Origin: Prostheceraeus crozeri
Lineage: Eukaryota; Platyhelminthes; Polycladida; Euryleptidae
Assembly: GCA_907163375.1 (NCBI GenBank)
Contig: CAJQUW010001818.1
Location: forward strand, 186,001 to 250,000
Length of the DNA stretch: 64,000 nucleotides
Direction of reading: 5' to 3'
Shown: piece after piece, positions 32,936 to 45,200 of the stretch
Layout of the letters: each line of letters begins with the position of its first letter
Numbering within the stretch: the stretch's first letter is position 1
The notes under the pieces: generated by a model
Told to the model about the DNA's origin: nothing
Seen by the model: only the letters and a program-made list of their open reading frames with translations
Database searches by the model: none
Program-made: the position numbers and the translations under genes

Positions 32936-35533
32936 TCTCTCCGCTACTTTTCGTCACTGTCGCTGCCGCTGCACCACGATCAGCATGCCTTTTCTCTCAT
33001 CTTTTCTCATCCTCTCACAGCACCTTCAGCTCCTCTCTTTCTTCGCTCTGTGACCTCCACCAACGCCCTCTTAGATGCTTCTCCTCTCGCAGCTTATTTT
33101 CTCCAGCCGCACCTTGTCCCTGACTTGTCGCTCCTTTGACCTATCTTTTCCAAATGTCTCAGTACATCTCTGTAGCAGGCAACCTGGAATTCTCTCAATC
33201 TCTCTTCACATGTGCCTTTGTATTCACTAGTCAACCCTTGACTTCAACGATGCTCCACTCCTCACTAAGTCGCTGGCCACATTTAGCCTTTCAAGAAACT
33301 TGTGTCTGAGGTTCCGCGCGTGGGCCTCCTGACCGACGTCCCCAATCGACTCACTTGCCGTAGCAATGCGGCGACTGCATCCAGAATTTCCTTTCTCGAG
33401 ATGAATGGCCTAAGCCCGCTTACCCTTGAAACTTCGTCCACAACCAACACATAAATTGCTATGTCATGGTCAGTAAGTCAGTATGACTACCTCTTTTGGT
33501 GAACTCACTTATCCAAAATGACTCATGCTGTTCAGAAAAGGCAGTGCGACAGGTCCATATCCTACTAAGCGGATGAACATTGACCAATGCATGGGATCAA
33601 GAGAGATTCTCCCGCTGCCTCACTCCACTGGAGGCCCATCGTCGTCTAGGGTTAGACTTACCGGCAACTCCATAGTGTTTTTTGTTTGCTGTTGCGTCCA
33701 AATTGCCTTTCCTGGATCATTAGTTTTACCTATGTACCTATTATTTCTATGGTATAACACAATAAGTGCGCATGATCACTCCATTTTGCATTTCAGCCAG
33801 TCATATTTGTCATGATGAATTTCAATGATACTATCTACGTGTGGTAGAAAATTTTTAATTCTGTTGACTTTTCTAACTGACATTTTCAAAATTATGAGAA
33901 ACAAAGTCATTAGTGCAACGCAAAAGGTAAAACCAAAGGTCCAGCCTTGTAGCATATGTAAATGATCGATGCATCAATCATGGGACAGTTAAAGCACTAT
34001 TAAAACCGAAAATCTAGATCTAGGATAGTTTCTTCGAAATTCGAGAGAAATTCAAGAAGGTTAGAAGTCGAGCATGTCGCATGATCTGTGGTCCATACAG
34101 TTGTGTTTTATTTACCCCATTTGGTATCCGAAACTTCTTCATTACGAATATTCAACAAGATACCTATTTGTAAGGGCAATATTGTGCATTGAACTTCTTT
34201 GTTCATAAGTAATTTTACGCTCACGTTTTTGAGGCTGCACTATCCCGTACATTGCTTTTACATAGTACATGCAAGTCGACTTCCGCGCGTCAAGGAATTA
34301 GACAACTCAAAGCTAATTCACTTCGAATAGAATTTTTCGGTATTTTTATTATCTCAATTCTATGTGATTGTCTGATGATTTGCAGGTTGTGATTTCCATT
34401 CGATATGTGGCAATGTTTTGCTATTTGTAATACTAAATGAAATTTCGGATAATTTTACTTCGACATCTGCAACTGCGATGATGCTCAATTCAAACCGCAA
34501 ATGGTCCAATTCATTGGACGGGCGGTTGCTTTTCTTACAATGAAGTCGCTGTCCTAAAATTTACTCCAAAATCAGTTAGATCTATGTACTTTTCTGTGGT
34601 CTGAGTCATCTTTCCATTTTCCCTCATATTTTCCATTTTTCATTATTTAAGCAAGATGACACTCACTTGATTGTATCCATTAGTATTGCGGTGTCATTGT
34701 TGTCAGGACTATGATATTATTTTTACGTATGATTTTTGAAAATTTTCCGTGGTGGTCAAATTTCGATGTGGATTGCACCAGATTGCATCTACATATTTCC
34801 ATCATTCCATTTTAATCAATATCAGACTTCTGTCAATGACTCAAGAAACATGCATGATTAGTTGAAATAATAGGTGACGTCACATCTGACCTCAATTTAC
34901 AGATTTCTCGCATTTTGCAAAAAGTTGTCAAACTTATTTTTAGATGCTGAACTAGAAGATATCAAGTAATTTTCCAGTCAAATGAGCCAGATGTTTACTC
35001 ATAATGAATAATCAAACTTAGATTTTAACTTGATTAGTTGAAAAAATTAGAATCTAAACGTAAATTAAGATTTCATCTTTATTGAAATCATGAAAGTTAT
35101 TTTCTAGAATTTCATCTATGAAAATTATTTCTTATGAAATGCTTCTTATGAAATTGATCGATAGCTCTGAGATTTGATTATATTTTTATAGAGTTGAATT
35201 CAACCCTGTAGCCCTTTAATTGTAAGTCAACTGATTAATTTATATTTATTATTGATTAAAAAATTCAAAAATAGCAACACTACACGACTAGACAAGGAAT
35301 TATGAAGCACCGCTCATTTGCATTATCAAGAGCTAGCTTTCATTAAAATATTCAGAAGTATGCATCTCCAGTAAATAAACATTATGCAGCACTTGTTAAA
35401 CTGCACAACGTGTTAACCGGGGTAATCCTTTGGTAACAAAATTGTCATCTTATTTTTGTTTACTTCTGAAAGAAGTTTTCTCTTGTGATATAAATTACTC
35501 GCTTGCTTGGCGTAGTCACATAATAAGAGCTGA
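32936..35533. other. Intergenic, C/T-rich patch near 32970-33160
   Basis: Between 32970 and 33160 the plus strand is rich in CTC/TCT and is open in several frames at once, as expected from composition alone. On the minus strand a frame near 33485-33290 is open for about 60 codons (SGLRPFISRKEILDAVAALL and on) but I do not recognise it. The remainder is AT-rich and featureless. Confidence 0.35.
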
Positions 35534-35592
35534 TCATAAAAAACGGACCACCTAATTTTCGCTAAATTCAATCGATTCTCATGACTTCCAAT
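35534..35592. repeat. Solo end of the 35.9-kb foldback family
   Basis: GAGCTGATCATAAAAAACGG at 35534, followed by ACCACCTAATTTTCGCTAAAT, matches the arms of the foldback at 35887-36293. The match stops after about 45 bp. Confidence 0.6.
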
Positions 35593-35886
35593 CGTGGTCC
35601 ACAACAACGTGCCATACATCATTCGAGAGCTTGTATTCTCAGGTTTGATGAGCTATGATAGATTTGCATCCGTTATTTTGCTTGCTCAGCAGTGCTCATG
35701 ATATGAAAACCTCTCAACTTGCAAATTTCAATTTCTTAAAAAGAAGAGATGTGAGTATAATAATGAATCATGCATGGGGAGAACGAGCATTTTCTGAGCT
35801 CTCTTTTGATATACTGGTCATTCAAATCGGTGAATTAGGAAAGAATCAGTGATGTCGTGAAGTTATCACGAAATCCTGACTTTTTT

Positions 35887-36293
35887 AGCTGATCGTAAAA
35901 AACGAACCACCTATTTTTCGCTAAATTACTCAAAACAATCAAGGTAAACGATTTGCAGTTGCTGTGAGAGAAGAAGACATGACTTTGCTAATTGTTTTGT
36001 TTTGAACCTTCGTTGACCTTGCAATATGTTTGTGTACTTTTGCGGAAATGAAAACAAGATGTTGAAGAAGTTTGAACAAGATCTATTGAACTTATTTGAA
36101 TAAAACTTAAATATTTATACTCATTCCATGAATTCTGAAGAATTCATGAAATTCCATGAATTCTGTAAGTGTTTAACAAATCAATTAGCAAAGTCATGTC
36201 TTCTTCTCTCACAGTGACTGCAAATCGTTTACCTTGATTGTTTTGAGTAATTTAGCGAAAAGTAGGTGGTTCGTCTTTTTATGATCAGCTCTG
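35887..36293. mobile_element. Foldback MITE with arms of about 110 bp
   Basis: The left arm begins AGCTGATCGTAAAAAACGAA. The right arm is its inverse, ending ATGATCAGCTCT. The arms match almost base for base through CAAAACAATCAAGGTAAACG and GAGAAGAAGACATGACTT, ending near 35995 and 36175. Arm identity is well above 90 percent by eye, so insertion is recent. The centre carries a small palindromic repeat of CATGAATTCTG. The right flank (CTCTGTATATG) suggests a TA target, as for Tc1/mariner-type MITEs. Confidence 0.85.
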
Positions 36294-36389
36294 TATATGA
36301 TGTTCACTTGCTAGCATTATGATTGAAAGGAATCTTTCAGTGCTCCCCTATAGATTGATTCGATGGATTGCAGCACGTTATCTGAATTG

Positions 36390-36720
36390 TCACAAAGTTG
36401 CAATGAAAGATTAATAGATAATTGTAGAAGAGTGCAACGACACTTGGCGCGGAACATCTGTAGATTGAATTCGACACCCTACGAAAAACGCCTTAAACTT
36501 CTGCAGCTGCTATTCCTTCAATGTCGCTGTCTCATCATGGACCTCATAGAAGTGTTCAAGACGAATGAACTGCCTCACGCCCTGTGATCCTAAAAAATCA
36601 TCCCGAATACTCCGAGCACGCGTGGGCATAGACTCAGAATCTGCAGACAACCGTGTAATCTCTACATTCACTTCAACTTCATCCCACAGAGAATTCTCAA
36701 TCACTGGAATTCCACAGTAA
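36390..36720 (+). pseudogene. LINE reverse transcriptase C-terminal fragment (CR1/jockey group)
   Basis: The plus frame has NERLIDNCRRVQRHLARNI, TPYEKRLKLLQLL and CLIMDLIEVFKTNE. This is the thumb-region pattern (VQRRAT, YEERLK, RGDLIEVFK) of CR1/jockey-group LINEs. After a stop and a frame change the sequence continues with TRGHRLRICRQPCN and FIPQRILNHWNS, the final conserved block. Only about 100 codons of the protein remain. It is an old, truncated copy. Confidence 0.75.
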
Positions 36721-37091
36721 GTTGCCGATTCCTGTTCAGTGAAATTGCTGTAACTGAGGCTGTTAAATCTGTTTCAGCATCGATATCTTTTTGTATGAAA
36801 TTTTGATTTCACTCTGCCTTGGTGCTCCTTCCGCATCAACATTAACTAGTAATGGTGCCAGAAACTATTAACAATTATTATGATACGTGGTTTTGATTTA
36901 GCCAGAGACTGGATTTACCTCCGTATATTTTTCTTCGTCAAAATTGTAGTGACTCTAGTGAATCATATATTTTGTAATATCATTTATATAGCATTTGATT
37001 TCTGAACCTACTAACACGGCATTGCAATTTGAAGATCCGTTGTAGTTGTCAGGTTAAAACTTATGAAGGTGCAATCTTCTGATCAGATAAT

Positions 37092-38805
37092 TTAGGGATC
37101 GCTCACAGTTGACGTCATCCAATCTTTCGATGTGTTTGATCCCCTCCCCGGGTTGTCAACCTTTTTCAACTTTGACCATCCCCTCCTCCCGTTGATTTCA
37201 ACCCTAGGTATGCCCTAGCTTATCTATTATGTATGATTCATTGCTACTATTTTCTATATTTTCGGCATGCGCTTGCTAATTTCTATTTGTTATTTTGATT
37301 CCTTTATTACTTGATTTCTGAATACCTATCATTTAGTAATTTTTTGTTGATGGAGACTGTTAATAGTCCCAATTAACAAAATATTGCTAATATATCTTGG
37401 GTATACTAATATATATATATTAATACACAGTATAATAGGTATACATAATTATGCATACCTATATATTGATAAAATATACAACCGTTTTGTAGAATGCATC
37501 TTGCAGATGTATCAGTTCAGTTGATGTATAGGAAATCTTTGAAATTTCATTCATTTTGTTGTCTACTTGCAGATTATTTGCAGGCCCATAGAAACTGGAA
37601 TGATTTACACAGATTTCAAGTAGTTTCTCAAGCATACAAATTATTTGATCTATCTTTCAGCAAGGAATTCTCAAAAATCTGCAATTAATAGGAAGTCATA
37701 TCATTGAAATTAGCCTACTATGTTATAAATGTATGTAGGGAACAATTCGACGCGCGATTATAACGGAATAAGAAAAATAATCGAAAGTTTGAAATAATTT
37801 CAATGATAAGATTTCCAAACAATTCTTTGAGGAAATAACTTATTTCAACACGTAATAAGAGGTCGTATCAGTACTTTTCCTGACTATGCGAAGTTTTATT
37901 TGACTTTGTGAAAAAGTGTAGTTTGACTCGACAAATAAACATGCAGAACTGTAGATACTATCAAAACGGATCGATGAAATCTTATGTCAAAAGGTGCAAA
38001 TGATATGGAATAAAGAAAAGCGGCTATAAAAAAACAGAAAATTGCTTTATAACAAAAACGCGAGTGAACCCTTGACTTCGGCAGCCATGTCAGTCGCAGC
38101 ATGGGCACCATTGTGTTTTGCTTGTGTGAGGGGATTTTTGCTTGTCATCTCTGGGGAGCGGGAGGGGTAGCTGTTACAGTTCCAAATCTGACGCATTCGT
38201 CGTGATCTTCACGCATTCGACTCCCTTCTTACGGTCTCTCGCTAAGAATGGAAACAAATACATTGATAGAGAGATTCATAGTATTTGAATGGAACGTCAC
38301 ACATATTGAGATTTTCTCAGGCATTTACAATTTTACATTCAAATTTTATCATGTGACTGCTTCCTGAAATAATTAGGCTACGATGGGGTCAGTATAGTCA
38401 GAATTTACATAACGAGTTATATGATTCAGCAACGACCATCCAATTTATTCACTGTGCATCTGAGCTGGTACTACAGGCTATACCATACAAATTGTATTCT
38501 TCAACGGGTGCATGATGAGTCATTGAGAATTACGATTGGACTAAATCATTCACTACCTCATTAACCGGCCTTTGCTGTAAAATTTCGAGAATTTTATTTA
38601 CATGTAGGTAGATGTGTACAAAGCTTTCGACAAGGAAGGTTATACAGAAGTCAATAAGTATGTAATGGCGAGCATTTTTGTATTTTTAGCCGAAAAATTG
38701 ATGTCAACTTTTCATTAAACCCCCACCCCCTCCCTAAATTTTGGTCAACTTTCGGGCACCCCCTCCTCCCGGTCATGGTTGATGTCAATTGTGAACGATC
38801 CCTTA
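37092..38805. mobile_element. Terminal-repeat DNA element, 1.7 kb, non-coding
   Basis: The left end TTAGGGATCGCTCACAGTTG and the inverse of the right end, TAAGGGATCGTTCACAATTG, match over about 27 bp (GACGTCA against GACATCA follow). C-rich blocks with CCCCTCCTCCCG occur near both ends in the same orientation (37182 and 38760). A copy of the outer right end (CCCTAGGTATGCC) also occurs at 37203, so two copies may be nested or rearranged. No target duplication or transposase seen. Confidence 0.55.
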
Positions 38806-40532
38806 GGTATGCTGACATTTAGTCCAGAAATAAACATACTTGCTACAAAAGGGAAATAGCAATTGAAAGTTCTGTCGGATTTGGTAGACCCACATCGAAG
38901 TTTCTATTAATTTTCACCTCGCTCAACTCGCCCTGTATAGTACTGGGAATTACGTGACCCAAAATTTCATTTTATTTGCTATTATACACCAGGTATGATG
39001 TTCTTCAGATTATGAAATTCTATATCTTCAATTACAGCACCGATTTTGTGAATATTGATGCTAGGACATACCTAGCGCTGAATGTTATAATGAATATCAT
39101 GTGCGGTTAATTGTTCGTTCTCTTAGAATTGATTTGAATGACTGCCCTAAAGAGGACAATTGGAGGGCTCCAGACATAAATGGATTAGCCCCATTCTGAT
39201 CCCTTTTTATAGGATCCTTTCTAAATACGCATTCCGAAGTCGGTAGGTCTAAGCCATGAAGACTGACCATGATCTGGGAACCTACTCTTGGTCCACAAAT
39301 GAGTGCTGAAATGTGGACTCCTTTTGTGACGACCACATGTTCTTTTAATAACAAATGATACGTTCGGTCATTTGTCAAGCTCGATTTATTAAGAGGTAAT
39401 TCATTAATGAGCACTTAGGAACACAGTAAGTAATAAAGCTGCAGAGAGCGGCAGTTGATGACAGCATTGTGAGAAACAGCCAAACCATCATAATGCTGGT
39501 AATGTTCAAAATTATTGCTACTAAAAGCCGTCAGTCATCAGCAGGTAGCCTACCCGCCTGACAGCTTTTCAGCACGTAAACATGAACGCTCAAACTCATA
39601 CGGACGGGGCCCCGCATAAATACGGCCGGCTTTCATGTAAATTTGGACTAAAAATACATTAGTATTTTAAAGATAAACTCATTAAGCCTAAATTTTTATT
39701 GCTTCATTAGCAGAGAATGTCTTGCGATTGACGTGACACTGGTGACGACTTGGATATGCATGCCCAGTGTTTTTATGAAGCAGTCATGTTAAGCAGAAGC
39801 AGATAAAGATGTAGTATTTTACTAGTATTGGATTTCTAGTGATTGCGGTAGATGAGATATATTTGTTTACTCAGAATTTCAAAAAAAGCGTCATGTATTT
39901 GATAGCGAAAACGTTTACAAGGACGTAATACACTAACAGTTAGACAAAGTGTATTTAAAAAATGCAGGCACACGGCCTCCAGAATGAAAGGCCTTTGGAT
40001 ACCTGTGGAATATAGACATAACACAAAATATGAATATTTTGTTAGCACATTGCTGCGAATACTTGAATACTATATTTCACCTTCGCAATGTCAGTCCCAT
40101 GATGCCCCAATAATCCTTCATCACATCGCTTGCTATTTTAAGACACACTCACACGCGATCAGAGCTCAGGATGCTATTTCGGGAACGGTAAAAGGAACGA
40201 TTCGCTAACTCACTGAGCATGATGGCAAAGCATTGAGAAATGCAGTCAGGAATTGGGGAAGAACAACATTGATTCGATATGGCAGAGGTCGGTTGAGTTC
40301 ACAGCACCGAGTACATCCAATTTAACAAGGAAAGCGAATCGTTAATTACGGAATTCTGTGGATCAACCACAGACACCAAGTAGGGAGTGGAATGACGGCG
40401 TCTAACCAGTCGTCTGAGTGTTCAGGAAAGGAAACACGGTTGTAGATACAGAGGCTGCTGCACAAAACCTGTCAAAGAAAGTTGTCGAAGATAAAATACA
40501 CATTTCCAGACAAATTGAAGACTTTGGTTCCA
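38806..40532. other. Intergenic downstream of the ASB-type gene
   Basis: A 105-codon minus-strand frame at 39097-39414 has no ATG at its start, no splice signals and no recognised motif. The rest is AT-rich. Confidence 0.35.
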
Positions 40533-40538
40533 TTTATT
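40533..40538 (-). promoter_or_regulatory. Polyadenylation signal of the ASB-type gene
   Basis: AATAAA on the minus strand lies 33 bases after the stop codon of the gene at 40572-41921. It is the first canonical signal downstream. Confidence 0.6.
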
Positions 40539-40571
40539 GACAACTATAATTGACGAATAAGTAGAATAACT

Positions 40572-41921
40572 TTAGCACTGACTTTCATTGAGAGGAGAAA
40601 TGTAAATATTATATCCATTGGCCAATGCCGTAAGTGGGGCGGGGAACGAACAAGTTTTAAGATGGCTGATTTGGACGTATTTAACAAATGAAGCCAGTTC
40701 ATGAGGAATCTTGAGGCTCGCTACCTTTTCTTGGAATCGAACACCACCGAGCAATTTCCGAAGGCGATTACGAGCGATAAGTTTGAGTGACAAAGGCTGT
40801 TCATTGAAAGAAACACACACACCCTGAAGAAACTTTAGCCGTGCATTGAATTCTGACCGTCTCTCTGTATAGCGCTTCGAGTAAAGCTTTCTAAGTTGGA
40901 GGTTTTCCAGATTTTCCTTGAAATCCTCTAGAGAAGGAAATGTGCAACGAAGGGAAAGAAAATTGATAAGTAGAAGGCCAGCTTGGTGGATAATAGGCGG
41001 AAGAAGGGAGTCGCCATAGGAGTCCATTTTTGGGTGACTTAGGAGACTGAGAAGGATGCCATACCAGTTATAACAGGGAGAGAGAAATTCTAGACACTCA
41101 AATTGTGAGAAGCCATGCTGAATCAGACTCTTCACTGCAGCCAACTCCGCGAATCCGGATTCGTCCGCTTCCGTGATATCAGGCACTGTGGCATTTTCAT
41201 TCGTGTAACGACAAAGATACCAGTCAAAACTATACGCCAGGCAATTTAGCACGATGACTGAATCGATGCGCTGAACGTTGACATTCTTCTCCAATAATGT
41301 GGGAAGTTGCGCGAGGTAGTAGGTCAGTGGACTGGTGACTGTGTCACTCGCATTGACACACAACATGTCTTCGCCCACGAATTCATAAATACTGCCGAAA
41401 TAGTAGTCCAAGGCGGATTGGTAGGTGTATTTTCCTCTTGTCCAAAACTTCTTGTAGGGTGTGGCCGAAGAGCGGGTGCTTGGAGAACAGAGATACGTCC
41501 AACGTCGGCACATTAGAGGTCGGTTGGGGTCGAGTCCGTATTTAGCCAGCAACGGAAGCATGTGCCACTGCTGACAATCCAACGCCCAGATAACGGGACT
41601 ACATTCCTGATAGAAGTGAAGAAATGGGTCAGAGTTTCTGTCCATCCAGCACGTGAAGTTGGGTTTTAAATGACGACGTTTGACGGATACGAGGATATGG
41701 CCTGAATCAGTAGTTAGACGACGCAAAAGGCGTTCGGTGCCGTTCAAGTCACCTTTCTGGATAACCGACGCCAGTTGTGTTTCATCATCCGCTCGGGATC
41801 CATCGCTGGTACAGAAACAGTTAAGAGTGAATCGGAATGGACTTCTCACGGTTACACGAGTCTCGTCGACCAAAGATCGGCGCTCTGAGGGCGCGTCCGA
41901 GCTGTTGCTGTTTCCGAGCAT
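40572..41921 (-). CDS. Ankyrin repeat and SOCS box (ASB-type) protein
   Basis: This is a complete 449-codon frame from ATG 41921 to a stop at 40572. An in-frame TAG lies 18 bases before the ATG and an AATAAA 33 bases after the stop, so the gene appears intronless. Residues about 47-72 and 107-135 have ankyrin helix patterns (SPVIWALDCQQWHMLPLL, then AKYGLDPN). The C-terminus (about 374-417) fits a SOCS box: the BC box PLSLKLIARNRLRKLL meets the rule S/P-L-x3-C/S/A-x3-hydrophobic, with Ala replacing the common Cys. The following SLKIPHELASFVKYV fits a Cul5 box, with Lys in place of the first Pro. Such proteins are substrate receptors of Elongin B/C-Cullin-5 ubiquitin ligases in the cytosol, with the ankyrin part choosing the target. 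The repeat region is degenerate and I cannot assign an ASB number. It is the only clear full-length host gene here, without decay. Confidence 0.85.
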   Translation of the reverse strand: MLGNSNSSDAPSERRSLVDETRVTVRSPFRFTLNCFCTSDGSRADDETQLASVIQKGDLNGTERLLRRLTTDSGHILVSVKRRHLKPNFTCWMDRNSDPFLHFYQECSPVIWALDCQQWHMLPLLAKYGLDPNRPLMCRRWTYLCSPSTRSSATPYKKFWTRGKYTYQSALDYYFGSIYEFVGEDMLCVNASDTVTSPLTYYLAQLPTLLEKNVNVQRIDSVIVLNCLAYSFDWYLCRYTNENATVPDITEADESGFAELAAVKSLIQHGFSQFECLEFLSPCYNWYGILLSLLSHPKMDSYGDSLLPPIIHQAGLLLINFLSLRCTFPSLEDFKENLENLQLRKLYSKRYTERRSEFNARLKFLQGVCVSFNEQPLSLKLIARNRLRKLLGGVRFQEKVASLKIPHELASFVKYVQISHLKTCSFPAPLTALANGYNIYISPLNESQC

Positions 41922-41939
41922 GGAGGACTCAATCCACTA

Positions 41940-42270
41940 GTGTAAAGTCATTGACGGTTACAGAGCACAGTGGATGGGAGGAGCGGAGAAGCTGGCGTTT
42001 ACTGCTGTGCGATTTCTCCTCCTTCCTCAGTACAGCCTAAAGCGGGATGCGCGCGCTACACAACTACTTGCCGAGGGAGAATCGATGGCGTATCGATCTC
42101 CTGTCTGTCGACTGAGAGAGAGAGATGCGGAGAAACATAGACATCGACGTGGCCACCGTAACCAATCAGAGCGCGGGATAAGTAGCGCCGCTTTCAGTAC
42201 AACGTCAGCACGCTTGAAACAGTGTAGCTGCTGCTGCTGCTATTGTGCTGCTGCTTCTATTCAGTAGAAA
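41940..42270 (-). promoter_or_regulatory. CpG-rich 5' flank of the ASB-type gene
   Basis: Directly upstream of the ATG the sequence becomes clearly richer in G, C and CpG than the rest of the window (several GCGC, CGCG and ACGT sites at 42030-42200, and a CTG/GCA run near 42225-42255). This probably holds the promoter and 5' untranslated region. No TATA box is evident. Confidence 0.4.
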
Positions 42271-45200
42271 AGGCGACGACTATCAGGTCACCAGAATTGA
42301 GCGCTGCTAGTGCGCGTTGGAGACGGCATTCGAAACTTAATTCCGAACTAGCAGCGACATCCGGTTGAATGTCTGAAATGAAAACGCTCTACATCAAAGC
42401 TTATCGACTTCTGATATTGTATGCGGAATCCACTCACATTCGAATTTTCTCTCCATTGATTTGCTGTTAATATAGTACTTATTGAGATTCATGCGAGTTC
42501 GGAATCACAGACGGTATCAGCTTGGCTCTCATGGTGATTTACGTGCGAGGCATTTTCGCTGATATGATGGTTACTGTAACGAATTATCAACTGGCTTCAT
42601 AATTGCTACAATATGCAGTCCGATCCATAAATCCTTACATACAGTTTTTGATTAATTATAATTGATTAATTTTTAATGGTATTCAATGAAAGTCATCATT
42701 TAGAAATATATATATGTAATAGCATTGAAGCTTTTGAATGATTGAAATATACAGCCAAGCTACTGAATCTAAAAGTTCTGATTCAAATGTGAAAAGGTTT
42801 CTTACAAATTTTCGCGGGTAGTGCTGTATTACCAAACATTGATGACAAGAAGGGAGGTTTCAAAATAGATATGGTATAAAATTCAAACATGGTGCAAAAA
42901 TATCATTATAAGTCATCAAAGGCTGATACTGGCAGAATTTTTTTTTTTGTTGTTTAATGTTGGCTTGATTTTTCTGTTATGTACTTCTCTAAGTCGTAGG
43001 TTCAGTGGAGCGATGTCCTATCTTGAAATACCGCATTTCTTTTAATAAGCGGCGCCGGCTAACAAATGCGCTCTCTAATAAGCGCCGCAGTTGAGAGTTC
43101 GACATTTTAATAAACGCTGCACCTCTACTATCAGGAAAACCAGAAAAGAATGACAAATAGCTATAGTAGGCCTACATATCATCAATTGAGTCACAAAATA
43201 AAGACTTAGTCATGAAACGATACTAGAGTGCATAATGACTTTGCCTGGTGGTGCAGTCTGTATGATGACAGAATAAGTCACATAATAAAAGCACCACACT
43301 CAACCTTTCGTAAATAATAGTCCAGCCTGCAAGTTGTTGCCTAGTGGCGGATGTCAGAGTATGGAGAGGGACTCCTGTCTCTGGCTGTTGCTATACCGGA
43401 CCGTCGAGCACCAGGTCATGTCATCGCTCAAGTTTTGTGTGAATGTGAGCCTTGCCTTCAAGTGAACTTGGGAAGGAAACCGCAAATATCGATGTCAGTA
43501 ATTCCAAGAAATTTGTCCTATGCTGTGTTCAATCAGCGCCGACACCACCACGCCTGGTAGGCAATCAATAAAACTGTAATGCAGCAAGAAACCTGCTAGA
43601 TCAGCTTTTACTGATAATTTCCGTAAATGTTTTATACCTGTAATTGTCACTGTTATTCAATTTGGAAAAATGTAGTGTGGAAAATCGCATTTTCGTTAAA
43701 TTCTAATAAATAAATCGCTATAAATTTCTAATATTTAATCGCATCATTTGCGCAGGTGTCGCAAACCCTGGTCTGATGAAATTTCACTAGCTGACAACCC
43801 TTAAAAAATGGTGGTAGTGTAGTGTATATATATTCATAAATGGAAATCATAAATTATTCAAAGTGGACGTATACAAAATGTAAAAGCATCAAAGATTATT
43901 CATGAAGTTAATGACCTAAGGAATTAAAGAACGTTTCCGTTTCACAGTCTGACAAAAAGGAACAATATATTTGCCACTGTATTGCAGTGTTCGTGAGATC
44001 AAATGTCTCAGGACATGATCCTCATTCATTGAGATACACGCATAATACAAAATAATGAGTGATAATATTTTATTCGAAGCACTTTTTCAAACTCTTCAGC
44101 ACATCTTAGCTCCACGTTGCTTGATGAACATCTCTCGATTCTTCGTTCTGTACAATTCTTGGTTTGTCATCAGATAGGCGAGCACTGTGTTTGAATTTTA
44201 TACCATGATCTTCTGTACAATTTTCTTTCTTCTTTCCATCTATCCTTGATAATGCAGCATTACATGCGAAAGTTCGCAAGAAACTGCTTCCTTAAAACTT
44301 TTGACATGTAGATCAGAACTTTTGGATTCAGCATCTTGGCTTAATCCATGCTGCTTAAAGAAAAGTTTTATTCATTATTCAACATTGAAGCTGTTTCACT
44401 ATTTCCAAATATTCTATTGGACGTCGCTTTGTCATCTGCTATTGTAATGCTCAAAGTTGACTCTCCGAAATTCTCACTATGAAGGAAAAAGTGCCACATT
44501 ATCTAATTCTATGCGGCTGTATCATGCGTAAATAGGCTAATCATAGTGAGCAGCAAGATCGATCAATTCATGACCTCCCTCCAGCATATGCGCGTATCAG
44601 ATGATAAGATTTCTTGATCATGATATGATAAATAAATGAAGCCAGAAGATAACAGGAGTCTGTTCACTGACTTCGAAGTAGCATGTGGCGTCACTCTTTT
44701 TTGTCAGTCCATTAACCCTTCCACTTACTTATGTTTTTTCCGATCAGCTCGAAGTCGCTCCGCTCCTATCCTCTCCAACCTCACATCTACTTCGCTCCGC
44801 TCTGATACCCGATCCGCTGCACATCCCTGATTTTTATGATAAAAAGTTTGTCAAAATCAAACAACAGTTTCAGTGAGAAATTATGATGATTGAAACTGTG
44901 TTCATTTTTTGACGGAATTGTTCATGAGACGGTCATATAGCCTGCAGTTCATAATTCATTACATATGCCTTCTTCTTAAAATCAAAATCCAATCGATGTC
45001 ATGGGTACCAATCGCGTCTCACATTAGCGCACCATATAGGCTACACCATCCAAAGAAAGTCATTCCATCTTTCAATTAAGCTGCATGTATTATCCAATTA
45101 CATTCGTTATCTTATCATTTGAACAGTGGTCTGTATCTAAATATCATTCTTGAAATCGCGTTTTTTCAGATGGTTTCAGATTTTTCAGCATGGTGTGATA

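Noticed and set aside
32856-33139. Several overlapping plus-strand frames rich in Ser, Leu and Pro
   Set aside because: The stretch is C/T-rich, so all three frames stay open by composition, and there is no motif or consistent frame.
39097-39414. 105-codon minus-strand frame downstream of the ASB-type gene
   Set aside because: No ATG near the start, no splice signals and no motif.
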